Below are positions 39,048 through 46,424 of a DNA stretch of 46,424 nucleotides, one piece after another. The translations under genes were made by a program, and so were the position numbers. The DNA is from JAENVT01 sp031412355 (GTDB taxonomy: Bacteria; Actinomycetota; Acidimicrobiia; Acidimicrobiales; Ilumatobacteraceae), in contig JANOCR010000113.1 in assembly GCA_031412355.1 (NCBI GenBank), positions 1-46,424 of the forward strand. The letters run 5' to 3'. The notes beneath the pieces are model-generated. The model searched no databases and was not told where the DNA came from. It saw nothing but the letters and a program-made list of their open reading frames with translations. Within the stretch, counting starts at the first letter, position 1; each line of letters starts with the position of its first letter.

Positions 39048-40013
39048 CTAGGTGATCGGGGTCAGGGGAGGTTGGCCGGTGAGCACGGCGACCGTGTTTC
39101 TGGCCGCGAGTGTGGCCATCGCGGCCCGGGTCTCGATGGTGGCCGAGCCGAGGTGCGGGATCAGCACGGCATTGTCGAGCTCAGCAAGGCCGGGTTCCAG
39201 CTGCGGCTCGTGCTCGTAGACATCGAGGCCTGCACCGGCGATGGCGCCGCTGCGAAGAGCCGCCACCAACGCCATCTCGTCGACGATCGGCCCGCGCGCA
39301 GTGTTGACGAGGAACGCCGATGAACGCATCAGCTCGAACTGCTCTGGCCCGATCAGATGATGGGTCTCGGCCGAGTACGGACAGTTGATCGTGACGACGT
39401 CCGAGGTCGCCAGCAACTCGTCGAGGTCGAGCCGCTCGGCGCCGAGCTCGGCCTCGACCTCGGCCGACGCAGCCCTGCGGTTGCTGTAGGCCACGCTCAT
39501 CCCGAACGCCTTGGCGCGGCGAGCGAGGGCTTGGCCGATCGCCCCCATGCCGACGATGCCCAACCGCCGACCTTGCAGGCCGGTGCCGAGCAGCATGAAC
39601 ATGCCCCACTGCCAGGGCTGATTGGACCGGACAATCCGCTCGCCCTCGCCAAGCCGTCGCGTGACCATCAGGATCAATGCCATGGCAATGTCGGCAGTGG
39701 CGTCGGTCAACACACCGGGAGTATTGGTGGCGATCACGCCGCGCTCGCGACATTCGGCGACGTCGATGTTGTTGTAGCCGACCGCCACATTGGACACCAC
39801 CTTCAACTGCGTCCCGGCCGCGTCGAGGAAACCACGATCGACCTTGGTGGTCAGCAGGGTCAGCACGGCATCGGCATCGGCGATGCGTTCGTACAACTCG
39901 TCGATCTCGATCGGGTCGTCGTGCTTCCAGCCCCACACGTTGCCGTGGGGCCGCAACACGTCGAGACCAGCATCGGGGATTCGTCCGGCGACGACGATCC
40001 GCGGTTGGGCCAT
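39048..40013 (-). CDS. D-isomer 2-hydroxyacid dehydrogenase (glyoxylate/hydroxypyruvate reductase-like)
   Basis: The 321-residue protein has the NAD-binding GIVGMGAIGQALARRAKAFGM, the NTARGPIVDEMALV block with the substrate arginine, the catalytic glutamate region (DVYEHEP) and the catalytic His in LIPHLGSATIETR. The length and motif order match glyoxylate or hydroxypyruvate reductases, which reduce 2-oxo acids. The ATG at 40013 overlaps the aminotransferase TGA by one base (TGATG), giving translational coupling. The pair could handle 2-oxo acids formed by transamination, but that link is an inference. Confidence 0.92.
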   Translation of the reverse strand: MAQPRIVVAGRIPDAGLDVLRPHGNVWGWKHDDPIEIDELYERIADADAVLTLLTTKVDRGFLDAAGTQLKVVSNVAVGYNNIDVAECRERGVIATNTPGVLTDATADIAMALILMVTRRLGEGERIVRSNQPWQWGMFMLLGTGLQGRRLGIVGMGAIGQALARRAKAFGMSVAYSNRRAASAEVEAELGAERLDLDELLATSDVVTINCPYSAETHHLIGPEQFELMRSSAFLVNTARGPIVDEMALVAALRSGAIAGAGLDVYEHEPQLEPGLAELDNAVLIPHLGSATIETRAAMATLAARNTVAVLTGQPPLTPIT

Positions 40014-41206
40014 CAGGCGGCCTCGACCCATTCACGCAGCGTGCTGAGACCCAGCTGGATGTCGTCGACCGAGATCCCGGAGTAGGCGAAGCGAACGTAT
40101 TGCTCGACTTCTCCCGGCAGCGGTCTACCGAAGTGGCGCCGGGTGCAGAACGACACACCCGTGGCCCGCAGCGCGGCATCAGCGAATTGGGTGACGTCGG
40201 TGAACCCGAGCGCGTCCATCGCTTTGGTGACATTGGGGAACAGGTAGAAGGTGCTGTCGGGCTTCGCAACCACGAAGCCTGGCACCTTGTGCAGTGCGTC
40301 GACAGCGGCATCGCGTCGGCGTTCCAGTTCAGCGAGGATCGCCAGCGCTCCCGATTGGTCGCCCTGCAACGCCTCGACGCCGGCAGCCTGCACGAAGTGG
40401 GTGGTGCAACTCTCGTCGTTGGTGTTGATCTTGGTGATCGGGGCAATCAGTTCGTCGGGCCCTACGGCGGCGCCGAGGCGCCATCCCGTCATCGCGAACT
40501 TCTTCGAAAAGGTATAGAGGATCACGGTGCGCTCGCGCATGCCCGGCAGCGACGCGATCGAGGTGCTGGTACCCGAGTAGCGCATCTCGAAGTAGGCCTC
40601 GTCGCTGAGCACCCACAGGTTGTTTTCGATGGCGAGTTCGCCGAGCGCGCGCATCTCGTCGAGCGAACTCTCGCAACCCAACGGGTTCTGCAGGTTGTTG
40701 TAGATCAGCACTTTGGTGGTGGGAGTGATCTGGCTGCGAAGGTGGTCGCGGTCGATGGCGAACCCGGTGGCGGTCTGGATGTATCGGTACGGCTGGGCGA
40801 CACCGCCGAAGTAGTCCACCTGGCTCTCGTAGATCGGGTAGCCGGGCGACGGGTACAGCACACCGTCGCCAGGGTTCATCACGACCTGCAGGAACTTGCC
40901 GATCACCGGTTTGCCGCCCGGCTGCACGGCGACGTTGTCGGGGCCGTAGCCGAGGCTGCGACGCATCGAGACATCGTCGGCCAACGCCTCGCGCAGGGGT
41001 GCGATTCCGGCGGCCGGGCAATAGCCGGTCTTGCCGTCGGCGATCGCCCGGTTCATGGCCTCGACCACGTTGGCCGGAGTCGGCAGGTTGATGTCGCCGA
41101 GGTGGAACGGGAAGACCTTGTTGCCTTTCGCAGCCCACTCGGCCGCGGCAAGCGACACCGCAAATGCAGTCTCGGTACCAAGGTTGTTCAATCGTTCAGC
41201 GAGCAC
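40013..41206 (-). CDS. Class I/II pyridoxal-phosphate aminotransferase
   Basis: The 397-residue protein has the fold-type I pattern: PFHLGDINLPTPANVVEAM, SPGYPIYESQVDYFGG, IYNNLQNPLGCESS (replacing the NPxNPTG motif), WVLSDEAYFEMRY, and the PLP lysine in LYTFSKKFAMTGWRLG. It probably transaminates an amino acid, but the substrate class is not visible. A GTG start at 41206 follows GGGAGAG by a few bases. Its promoter has TACAAT on the minus strand (41234-41239), giving a leader of about 20 nt. It is coupled to the dehydrogenase downstream. Confidence 0.9.
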   Translation of the reverse strand: MLAERLNNLGTETAFAVSLAAAEWAAKGNKVFPFHLGDINLPTPANVVEAMNRAIADGKTGYCPAAGIAPLREALADDVSMRRSLGYGPDNVAVQPGGKPVIGKFLQVVMNPGDGVLYPSPGYPIYESQVDYFGGVAQPYRYIQTATGFAIDRDHLRSQITPTTKVLIYNNLQNPLGCESSLDEMRALGELAIENNLWVLSDEAYFEMRYSGTSTSIASLPGMRERTVILYTFSKKFAMTGWRLGAAVGPDELIAPITKINTNDESCTTHFVQAAGVEALQGDQSGALAILAELERRRDAAVDALHKVPGFVVAKPDSTFYLFPNVTKAMDALGFTDVTQFADAALRATGVSFCTRRHFGRPLPGEVEQYVRFAYSGISVDDIQLGLSTLREWVEAA

Positions 41207-41233
41207 GGCTCTCCCACATGTTGGCGTCGCTCG

Positions 41234-41239
41234 ATTGTA
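41234..41239 (-). promoter_or_regulatory. -10 hexamer of the aminotransferase promoter
   Basis: TACAAT on the minus strand, about 28 bp before the GTG, followed by a GGGAGAG ribosome site. This gene therefore keeps a normal leader while the divergent serine hydrolase is leaderless. Confidence 0.5.
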
Positions 41240-41252
41240 TTCTCTCGAGCGT

Positions 41253-41258
41253 TAGTGT
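41253..41258 (+). promoter_or_regulatory. Leaderless -10 hexamer of the serine hydrolase
   Basis: TAGTGT is 9 nt before the ATG at 41268. Confidence 0.45.
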
Positions 41259-41267
41259 GCGGAGCCG

Positions 41268-42443
41268 ATGGCAACCGATCGTGGTGCAGCGCGGGGCGAG
41301 ACCGAGTCGAGCAACTGGATCGACGGCCCACACAATCGATGGGGCTTCCTGCACGTTCGCGAATTGACCCGAACGGCGCGCATCCGCGGCTGCCCGGAGC
41401 CGGTCGCTCCCCTGCCGCGGCATCTGCGGGACATCACCGGATTCGCCTTCGATCACCTCGAGCAGAGTTGGACGCTGGGCGGCATGCTCGAGGCGACGTA
41501 CACCGACGGGTTGATGGTCGTGCACGACGGCGAGGTGCTGTTCGAGCACTACGGAGGACTGATGCGGCCCGACGACACACACCTGTTGATGTCAGTGTCG
41601 AAGTCATTGACGTCGACGCTGGCCGGCGTGCTGGTGGGTCGCGGAGTGATCGATCCCACCGGCTTCGTGCCCGACTACCTCCCGAGCCTTCGTGGCACGT
41701 CCTGGGAAGGCTGCACCCTGCAGCACCTCCTCGACATGCGCGCCGGTACCCGATTCGACGAGGACGACTACGACAACCCGGAGAGCGATGGGCGCCTGAT
41801 CGAGCAGGTCTCGGGGTACACCACCCGACTCCGCGACGACATACCGGCCGACACCTACCAATGGATCGCGGACGTGCCGAACGCCTCGGAGCACGGAGGC
41901 CCGTTCCAGTATCGATCGATCCTGCCCGACGTGCTCGCGTGGGTGATGTGTGAGGTAACCGGGCAGACGTTCGCCGATCTGTTCTCGCAGTACGTGTGGT
42001 CGCACTTCGCCGCGAGCGATGCCGACATCATCGTCGACGCAGCAGGCTTCCCTGTCGTCGAGGGAGGCATCTGCACGACGTTGGAGGATCTCGCGCGCTT
42101 CGGAGTGATGTGCCTGCAAGGTGGCGAGTTCGCCGGCCGGCAGATCGTGCCGAGCGACTGGATGCAGCGCCCGACGACGTACAAAGAGGAATTGGTCTAC
42201 GCGTTCGTTCTGCCGCTGCAGGCCGGCCGCGCCGGGCCCAACTCGTGCTATCACGACTTCTGGTGGGTGTACGACAGCAAGGCCGGCATCTACTGCGGCC
42301 TCGGCATCAACGGACAGATGTTGATGATCCACCACCCGTCGAACACGGTGATCGCCAAGCTCTCGACGTGGCCGAACCGAATGGACTACGCGCTCGCCGA
42401 CATCACCGATGCCGGCCTGCTGGCCTTGTGCGCCTCGCTCTAG
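41268..42443 (+). CDS. Serine hydrolase of the beta-lactamase/EstB-like family
   Basis: The 391-residue protein has SVSK at 109-112 (nucleophile SxxK), a YRS block in PFQYRSILPDVL in place of YxN, and a C-terminal GLGINGQM in the HxG position. A 70-residue N-terminal region precedes the catalytic domain. Proteins of this kind hydrolyse esters or short peptides, including 6-aminohexanoate-dimer hydrolase. Substrate unknown; no secretion signal. Its TAG and the TAG of the convergent PhzS-like gene share the CTAG at 42440-42443. It is not close in sequence to the other serine hydrolase of the window. Confidence 0.87.
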   Translation: MATDRGAARGETESSNWIDGPHNRWGFLHVRELTRTARIRGCPEPVAPLPRHLRDITGFAFDHLEQSWTLGGMLEATYTDGLMVVHDGEVLFEHYGGLMRPDDTHLLMSVSKSLTSTLAGVLVGRGVIDPTGFVPDYLPSLRGTSWEGCTLQHLLDMRAGTRFDEDDYDNPESDGRLIEQVSGYTTRLRDDIPADTYQWIADVPNASEHGGPFQYRSILPDVLAWVMCEVTGQTFADLFSQYVWSHFAASDADIIVDAAGFPVVEGGICTTLEDLARFGVMCLQGGEFAGRQIVPSDWMQRPTTYKEELVYAFVLPLQAGRAGPNSCYHDFWWVYDSKAGIYCGLGINGQMLMIHHPSNTVIAKLSTWPNRMDYALADITDAGLLALCASL

Positions 42444-43705
42444 TACTGCATCTCGGCCAGCGACGGGCGCTCGTGCAGTTGCTGCAGTGAGAACCCGGCC
42501 ATCTTGCGGTAGCCGTCGGTGACCTCAAGGATCTCATCGGGCGTGATCACGTCGGACAACCGTTCGAAGCCTTGCGGCGCGCGTTCCTCGACGAGTTGCA
42601 TCGGCAGCTCCGGCCCCAAACCTCGGTTGGCCAGCACGATGGCCGAGGTCGCCGGCCGACGGACCTCGTCGTAGCGCAGTAGCGCTTGCTCGATGTCGTC
42701 GGGATAGGACAGCAGGCAGCCGGTGAGGGTCCTGGCGTCGAGGATCGCCTGTGATGCCCCGTTGGACCCGATCGGGTACATCGGATGCGCAGCGTCGCCC
42801 AGCAGCGTCGTCGTGCCGAAGCTCCATCGTTCGACGGGATCGCGATCGACCATCGGGAACAGGAACGTCGTCGGGGCCGATGCGATCAGCTTCGGGACGT
42901 CGAGCCACGGGAACGTCCAACCCTGGAACTGGGGCAGGAAGTCGGCCAGATCGCCGGCCTGGTTCCAGTCTTCGCGCTGCAGCAGTTCGGTGCCGTCGGT
43001 GCGCAACTCGGCGATGAAGTTGAGTTGCTGTCGGCCATCCGGAAGATCGAGCAATGGGTAGAGCACGAATTTCTGGCGCGGGTGGCCCGCCCACACCATC
43101 GTGCGGCCGTCGAACACCGGGGGGCCGTCGGCAAGCCCGCGCCACAGGAGGGCACCATTCCATTTCGGCATGCCTTCGTTGGGGTAGAAGTGCCGCCGGG
43201 CCACGGAGTGGATGCCGTCGCAAGCGATCATCGCCGCGCCCTTCGCGGTGGCAGTCACAGTTCCCGTTCGGCGGTCGATGAAAGTCGCCTCCACCCGGCC
43301 GGCCGGCTGGCTGAACCGATCCAGGTGGCAACCGGTGTGGATGCGATCGGCACCGATCTCGGCGATCGCGGCCGCATGCAGAATGGACTGGAGCGCCCCA
43401 CGGTGAATCGATATCTGCGGCCATCGGTAGCCGGCGGCGATCCCACGCGGCTCGTCCCATATCGGTTCGCCGCGTTTGGTGAAGTAGGCAAGTGTCGTGG
43501 GCGTCAACCCGTTGGCCGCCAGGTCGTCGGCCAGCCCGAGGTCATCGAGTTCGCGCACCGCGTGGGGCAGCAGGTTGATGCCGACGCCGAGCGCTTGAAT
43601 GCGATCGACACTCTCGAACACCCGAACCGGGTAGCCGGCGCGGTGCAGGCTCAGCGCTGCGGTGAGTCCGCCAATTCCGCCGCCGGCGATGATCAGATCG
43701 TCCAT
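42440..43705 (-). CDS. FAD-dependent aromatic monooxygenase, PhzS-like
   Basis: The 421-residue protein is a group A flavin monooxygenase: FAD site IIAGGGIGGLTAALSLHRAGY at the N-terminus, ACDGIHSVARRHFYP, and GDAAHPMYPIGSNGASQAILDA. Blocks such as ALGVGINLLPHAVRELDDLGL and the following ISIHRGALQSIL closely follow PhzS, the 5-methylphenazine-1-carboxylate hydroxylase. No other phenazine gene is here, so the substrate is probably a different aromatic compound. I use the ATG at 43705; one at 43717 would add MVDV. It follows the LLM oxidoreductase gene closely and is probably co-transcribed with it. Confidence 0.9.
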   Translation of the reverse strand: MDDLIIAGGGIGGLTAALSLHRAGYPVRVFESVDRIQALGVGINLLPHAVRELDDLGLADDLAANGLTPTTLAYFTKRGEPIWDEPRGIAAGYRWPQISIHRGALQSILHAAAIAEIGADRIHTGCHLDRFSQPAGRVEATFIDRRTGTVTATAKGAAMIACDGIHSVARRHFYPNEGMPKWNGALLWRGLADGPPVFDGRTMVWAGHPRQKFVLYPLLDLPDGRQQLNFIAELRTDGTELLQREDWNQAGDLADFLPQFQGWTFPWLDVPKLIASAPTTFLFPMVDRDPVERWSFGTTTLLGDAAHPMYPIGSNGASQAILDARTLTGCLLSYPDDIEQALLRYDEVRRPATSAIVLANRGLGPELPMQLVEERAPQGFERLSDVITPDEILEVTDGYRKMAGFSLQQLHERPSLAEMQY

Positions 43706-43721
43706 GACATCAACCATGACA

Positions 43722-44618
43722 TCAGTCGACGATCGCGTCGATTTCCGGCTTGGCCGCGATCATCGTTCGCAGGTGCTCGGCATGGGACAAGCCCGGCTGG
43801 GCGTGGCGATTGAATCCGATGCTGCAGTCGGCGAACCCGAGTTCGAGGGCCTGTTCGAGCGCTGCCTGCCAACCCGGCCCGATGTAGACCCGGCCATGGA
43901 TCGGTAGCGTCGCCGGGTCGCGATCGGCCTCTTCCGAAAACCTTCGAAGCTTTGCCACGGCCGTGCCGATGTCGGTCGGGTCGAGCCCAGGGATCAGCAG
44001 CGGCATCCAACCGTCGGCCTTGCGCACGACGCGTCGCAGCACAGCATCCGACGCCCCGCTGCCGATCAGAATCGGCAGCGGATGCGCGGGCAGCGGATTG
44101 ATGCCAACACCGCGAAGTTGGTGGAAGCGACCTTCGAAGTCGACCAACGGCTGGGTCCACAACATACGCAGGACATCGATCTGTTCTTCGAGCAGCGCGG
44201 TTCGGTCGGCGAAGTCGACACCGAGGCCTGCGTACTCCGCGGCGTTCCAGCCCACACCGACGGCCGGCCGGATGCGTCCGCCGCTGAGCAGGTCGATGGT
44301 GGCGATCTGCTTCGCAGCGACCGCTGTCTGTCGTTGCGGCAGTACCAGCACGCTCGTGACGAAGTTCATCGTTGTCGTCAACGCAGCGAGGTGGCTGAAC
44401 AGCACCAGGATCTCGTGGAACGTGTGCTCCGACGTGTACGGCGCATTGGGGAAGCTGCCGAACGGACCGGGACCTAGCCGTGCTGGGGAGGCGCCGAGGA
44501 TGTGGTCGTACGCCATGAGGTGCTCGAACCCGGCGGCCTCGGCGTCGATGGCCCACTGCCTGATCGCTGCGGGATCGGTACCGCTGTCGGCCTGCGAGAA
44601 GACCGCGCCAATTCTCAT
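43722..44618 (-). CDS. LLM-class flavin (probably F420) dependent oxidoreductase
   Basis: The 298-residue TIM-barrel protein has the luciferase-like signatures IDAEAAGFEHLMAYDHILG, AAKQIATIDLLSGGRIRPAVGVGWN, and a late LPILIGSGASDAVLRR. The R-P-A-V-G-V-G-W-N block is typical of F420-dependent members, but the cofactor is an inference. The ATG at 44618 has a GGAGAAC ribosome site; a frame from 44897 would overlap the divergent gene. It precedes the PhzS-like gene by 16 bp. Confidence 0.9.
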   Translation of the reverse strand: MRIGAVFSQADSGTDPAAIRQWAIDAEAAGFEHLMAYDHILGASPARLGPGPFGSFPNAPYTSEHTFHEILVLFSHLAALTTTMNFVTSVLVLPQRQTAVAAKQIATIDLLSGGRIRPAVGVGWNAAEYAGLGVDFADRTALLEEQIDVLRMLWTQPLVDFEGRFHQLRGVGINPLPAHPLPILIGSGASDAVLRRVVRKADGWMPLLIPGLDPTDIGTAVAKLRRFSEEADRDPATLPIHGRVYIGPGWQAALEQALELGFADCSIGFNRHAQPGLSHAEHLRTMIAAKPEIDAIVD

Positions 44619-44656
44619 CGGTTCTCCGTTCGATCGTTGCCTATCTGTCGCATGTA

Positions 44657-44662
44657 TAGCCT
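44657..44662 (+). promoter_or_regulatory. Leaderless -10 hexamer of the plus-strand LLM gene
   Basis: TAGCCT is 6 nt before the GTG at 44669, in the 50-bp divergent gap. Confidence 0.5.
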
Positions 44663-44668
44663 GCGTGC

Positions 44669-45580
44669 GTGACTCGACCGCTGCTCGTCGGAATCCAGTT
44701 GCCAGAGGTTGAATGGGAAGTCCCCTTTCCCGAACTGATCCGCATGGCCCAGACGGCCGAACAGGTCGGCTTCGACTCTGTCTGGCTCGGTGATCACCTG
44801 TTGTACGACCTGGCGGCCGGGCCGAGGGGACCGTGGGAGGTGTGGACCTCGCTCGCCGCGCTCGCCGCCTCGACCGAACGCGTGCAACTGGGCCCACTGG
44901 TCGCGTCCGCCGGTTTCCATCAGCCGGCCATGCTGGCCAAGCAGGCCGCGACGGTCGATGAGATCAGCGGCGGCAGGCTCATCCTGGGCCTGGGCGCCGG
45001 CTGGAACCGGACCGAGTTCGAGGCGTTCGGCTTCCCGTACGACCACCGCATCGACCGCTTCGAGGAAGCGTTCACGATCATCCGGACGCTCCTCCGTGAA
45101 GGCGCGATCGACTTCGACGGCCGGTTCTACAAGGCACGCGATTGCGAGGTGCTGCCCCGCGGACCACGGCCCGGCGGCCCGCCGCTGATGATCGGGTCCG
45201 TGGGGCCGCGGATGCTCGACATCACGATGCCCCACGCAGACTCATGGAACGTCTGGTTCGCCGACACGGACAACAGCCCCGCAGGGGTCCCCCCGCTGCG
45301 CGAACTCGTCGACGATGCCTGTCGGCGGGCAGGCCGCGACCCGGGCGAGGTGGAGCGGACCGTGGCGGTCCAGGTTCGGATGCCGGGCGGGACGGGCCGC
45401 CTGGCCGGCGACGGAAAGCGCACGCCGCCGTCACTCGAGGGGTCGCCGGAGGCGATGGCCCACGCCCTACGCGAGTACGCCCACGAGGGGATCGCTCACG
45501 TCCAGCTCGTCATCGACCCCATCACCCGAGACAGCATCGCGGCATTCGCACCGGTCCTGAAAGCGCTCGCCAGCGGCTGA
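44669..45580 (+). CDS. LLM-class flavin-dependent oxidoreductase
   Basis: The 303-residue protein is a second luciferase-like monooxygenase: AEQVGFDSVWLGDHLLYDL, AKQAATVDEISGGRLILGLGAGWN, and GGPPLMIGSVGPRMLDI. It is not a close paralogue of the divergent minus-strand LLM gene, since blocks align only at family motifs. From about 44.8 kb onward the base composition and codon style become more GC-rich than in the rest of the window. The GTG start lies 6 nt after TAGCCT. Cofactor (FMN or F420) and substrate are unknown. Confidence 0.92.
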   Translation: MTRPLLVGIQLPEVEWEVPFPELIRMAQTAEQVGFDSVWLGDHLLYDLAAGPRGPWEVWTSLAALAASTERVQLGPLVASAGFHQPAMLAKQAATVDEISGGRLILGLGAGWNRTEFEAFGFPYDHRIDRFEEAFTIIRTLLREGAIDFDGRFYKARDCEVLPRGPRPGGPPLMIGSVGPRMLDITMPHADSWNVWFADTDNSPAGVPPLRELVDDACRRAGRDPGEVERTVAVQVRMPGGTGRLAGDGKRTPPSLEGSPEAMAHALREYAHEGIAHVQLVIDPITRDSIAAFAPVLKALASG

Positions 45581-45593
45581 GTCGTGCGTGGGC

Positions 45594-45607
45594 GGTACCT
45601 TCGTACC
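45594..45607 (+). terminator. GTACC hairpin after the LLM gene
   Basis: GGTAC (45594-45598) and GTACC (45603-45607) with a CTTC loop lie 14 bp after the LLM stop. It is small, has no T-tract, and is only a weak terminator candidate. Confidence 0.35.
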
Positions 45608-45632
45608 GGAGGACCGCCGCGGAATCCCGTGC

Positions 45633-45638
45633 TAGCCT
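45633..45638 (+). promoter_or_regulatory. TAGCCT hexamer before the lipoprotein gene
   Basis: TAGCCT (with TGC just before it, an extended -10) lies 10 nt before the ATG at 45649. This is at the edge of the leaderless spacing seen elsewhere. Confidence 0.4.
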
Positions 45639-45648
45639 GACGGCCGCC

Positions 45649-46299
45649 ATGCGAACATCGAATCCGTTCGCGGCCCGGGGACGTCGTCGCGGGTCGAGAT
45701 CCCGCGCCGCTGGCCTCATCGTCATGGGGCTGCTCATGGCGGCCTGTGGATCGGCGCCGCCGTCGGTCGCCCCACCCTCGTCGACGCCCCGGCCGACCCC
45801 GACACCGAACCCGCATCTGACCGATCCCGCTTCGGCCGACACCGTCTTCACGGCCATCGCGAGGGCGAAGTTGCCGATCGCGGCGAACAACGCCGCGGCC
45901 GGCTCGGATCCGGTCAAGCAGATCAATGCGACCTACTTCGAGTGGCCGATGATCATCAGCGAGTATCGGTCCGCGGCGAGCCTTGCCGAGAACATCACCT
46001 GGGTGCCGGGCGAGCCGCCGACCAAGGGCGAGGCCGCAGTGTCCATCGCCGGGATCAACGTCCTCATCGAGTGGGGCCCGAAGACAGGCGCGGCGCCCCA
46101 GGGCCTGTCGCCGGCTCAGGTGGAGGCGATGAACGAGTTCCTGGCCACCCTCGATCGGTACCTCGGCCCGCTCATCGTGCGGACGACGACGTTCCTGCAG
46201 GTCCCGGAGTCGTCCGCCAAGCCGAGCCCGTCGGCATCGGCTGCCGCATCGGGCAAGCCCTCCGGCAAGCCGTCGACCAAGCCGAGCGCCGTCCCGTGA
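45649..46299 (+). CDS. Predicted lipoprotein of unknown function
   Basis: I do not recognise the family. The 216-residue protein has an Arg-rich N-terminus, a hydrophobic stretch (AAGLIVMGLLMAAC) ending in a clear lipobox LLMAAC, then a Pro/Thr/Ser linker (STPRPTPTPNPHL). A compact domain of about 130 residues follows (INATYFEWPMIISEYRSAAS and INVLIEWGPKTG), and then a Ser/Pro/Lys/Ala-rich low-complexity tail. The Pro-Thr-rich linker style recalls Chloroflexota as well as actinobacterial lipoproteins. The TGA overlaps the next gene's GTG by 4 bp (GTGA), so the two are probably co-translated. Confidence 0.75.
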   Translation: MRTSNPFAARGRRRGSRSRAAGLIVMGLLMAACGSAPPSVAPPSSTPRPTPTPNPHLTDPASADTVFTAIARAKLPIAANNAAAGSDPVKQINATYFEWPMIISEYRSAASLAENITWVPGEPPTKGEAAVSIAGINVLIEWGPKTGAAPQGLSPAQVEAMNEFLATLDRYLGPLIVRTTTFLQVPESSAKPSPSASAAASGKPSGKPSTKPSAVP

Positions 46300-46424
46300 C
46301 GACCGACAAGGGCGCGGCCAGGGGTCGGCCTCGAGCGAGCTCGGCCCGGGGTGCCGACGACGTGTCCGACCTCGACAAGCGGATCATCGAGCACCTCCAG
46401 GCCGACGGGCGACGCCCGTATACG
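46296..46424 (+). CDS. Lrp/AsnC-family transcriptional regulator (5' end only)
   Basis: Only the first 43 codons are in the window. After an Arg/Ala-rich leader, the residues DLDKRIIEHLQADGRRPYT match the start of the Lrp/AsnC helix-turn-helix domain. Family members are local regulators of amino acid metabolism that bind an amino acid through a C-terminal RAM domain, which cannot be seen here. The GTG start overlaps the lipoprotein stop (GTGA). Confidence 0.78.
   Translation, partial: MTTDKGAARGRPRASSARGADDVSDLDKRIIEHLQADGRRPYT

Noticed and set aside
39677..41953. 758-codon plus-strand frame across two genes.
   Set aside because: It overlaps the dehydrogenase and aminotransferase antisense and then the serine hydrolase out of frame; no conserved domain.
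42440..43705. Possible phenazine biosynthesis locus.
   Set aside because: Only a PhzS-like monooxygenase is present; no phzA-G genes, so no phenazine cluster.
1..46424. CRISPR arrays, tRNA, rRNA, integrases or phage genes.
   Set aside because: No direct-repeat array, no cloverleaf-like stretch in the gaps, and no mobile-element protein was seen by reading.

Overview
This 46.4 kb window reads as a chromosomal stretch of a high-GC actinobacterium, most plausibly of class Acidimicrobiia (Ilumatobacter-like). This is inferred from the gene content: an S-(hydroxymethyl)mycothiol dehydrogenase, LLM-class (F420/FMN) oxidoreductases, DUF2510-type N-termini, and a nadD / LytR-C-like / rsfS cluster. 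It also rests on a leaderless promoter style, in which a TANNNT hexamer lies 6-9 nt before the start codon at 18 genes. I see no phage, transposase, CRISPR array, rRNA or tRNA.

Layout. 1-2780 (minus): nadD, a LytR-C-like membrane protein and rsfS, coupled by ATGA overlaps, then a truncated monooxygenase-fold membrane protein. 2781-6563 (plus): an atypical group 2 sigma factor with a long leader, class II DAHP synthase, a serine hydrolase and a small unknown protein. 6570-16329: thiolase, PIG-L deacetylase, cytochrome P450, histidine phosphatase, a DUF2510 protein, a heterodimeric ABC exporter with one degenerate ATP site, a micro-ORF coupled to a membrane protein, and a hexapeptide-repeat acyltransferase. 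16387-19995: a phosphatidylcholine-synthase-like enzyme, a DmpA-type peptidase, panB and panC. 19998-28581: CPBP protease, amino-group FAD oxidase, M1 metallopeptidase, a ProA-like dehydrogenase, an ETHE1/glyoxalase-II-like hydrolase, lysoplasmalogenase-like and TauE-like membrane proteins, and a 2-oxoglutarate oxygenase. 28571-32181 (minus operon): biotinyl-carboxyltransferase fusion, N-succinylamino acid racemase/OSBS and GNAT acyltransferase. 32223-36992: LigD-type polymerase, two MBL hydrolases, mycothiol-dependent formaldehyde dehydrogenase and a homocysteine methyltransferase. 37030-44618: Baeyer-Villiger monooxygenase, aminotransferase plus 2-hydroxyacid dehydrogenase, serine hydrolase, PhzS-like monooxygenase and an LLM oxidoreductase. 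44669-46424: another LLM oxidoreductase, a lipoprotein and a truncated Lrp/AsnC regulator. This last block looks different in composition.

The most unusual stretch is 34004-34290. It lies between two convergent metallo-hydrolase genes and holds no ordinary gene. It has a candidate sigma70 promoter, a full Shine-Dalgarno sequence, a 14-codon ORF (MTGLDCGTLEVVGR), a second SD-like block, an ACCTCC block able to mask either SD, mutually exclusive hairpins and a 17-bp terminal palindrome. I interpret it as a candidate structured or dual-function small RNA. The second non-genic signal is a set of two-tier palindromes in the larger convergent gaps. Two of these (22265-22311 and 38973-39019) are 47-nt copies of one another in opposite orientation, at 39 of 47 identical positions.
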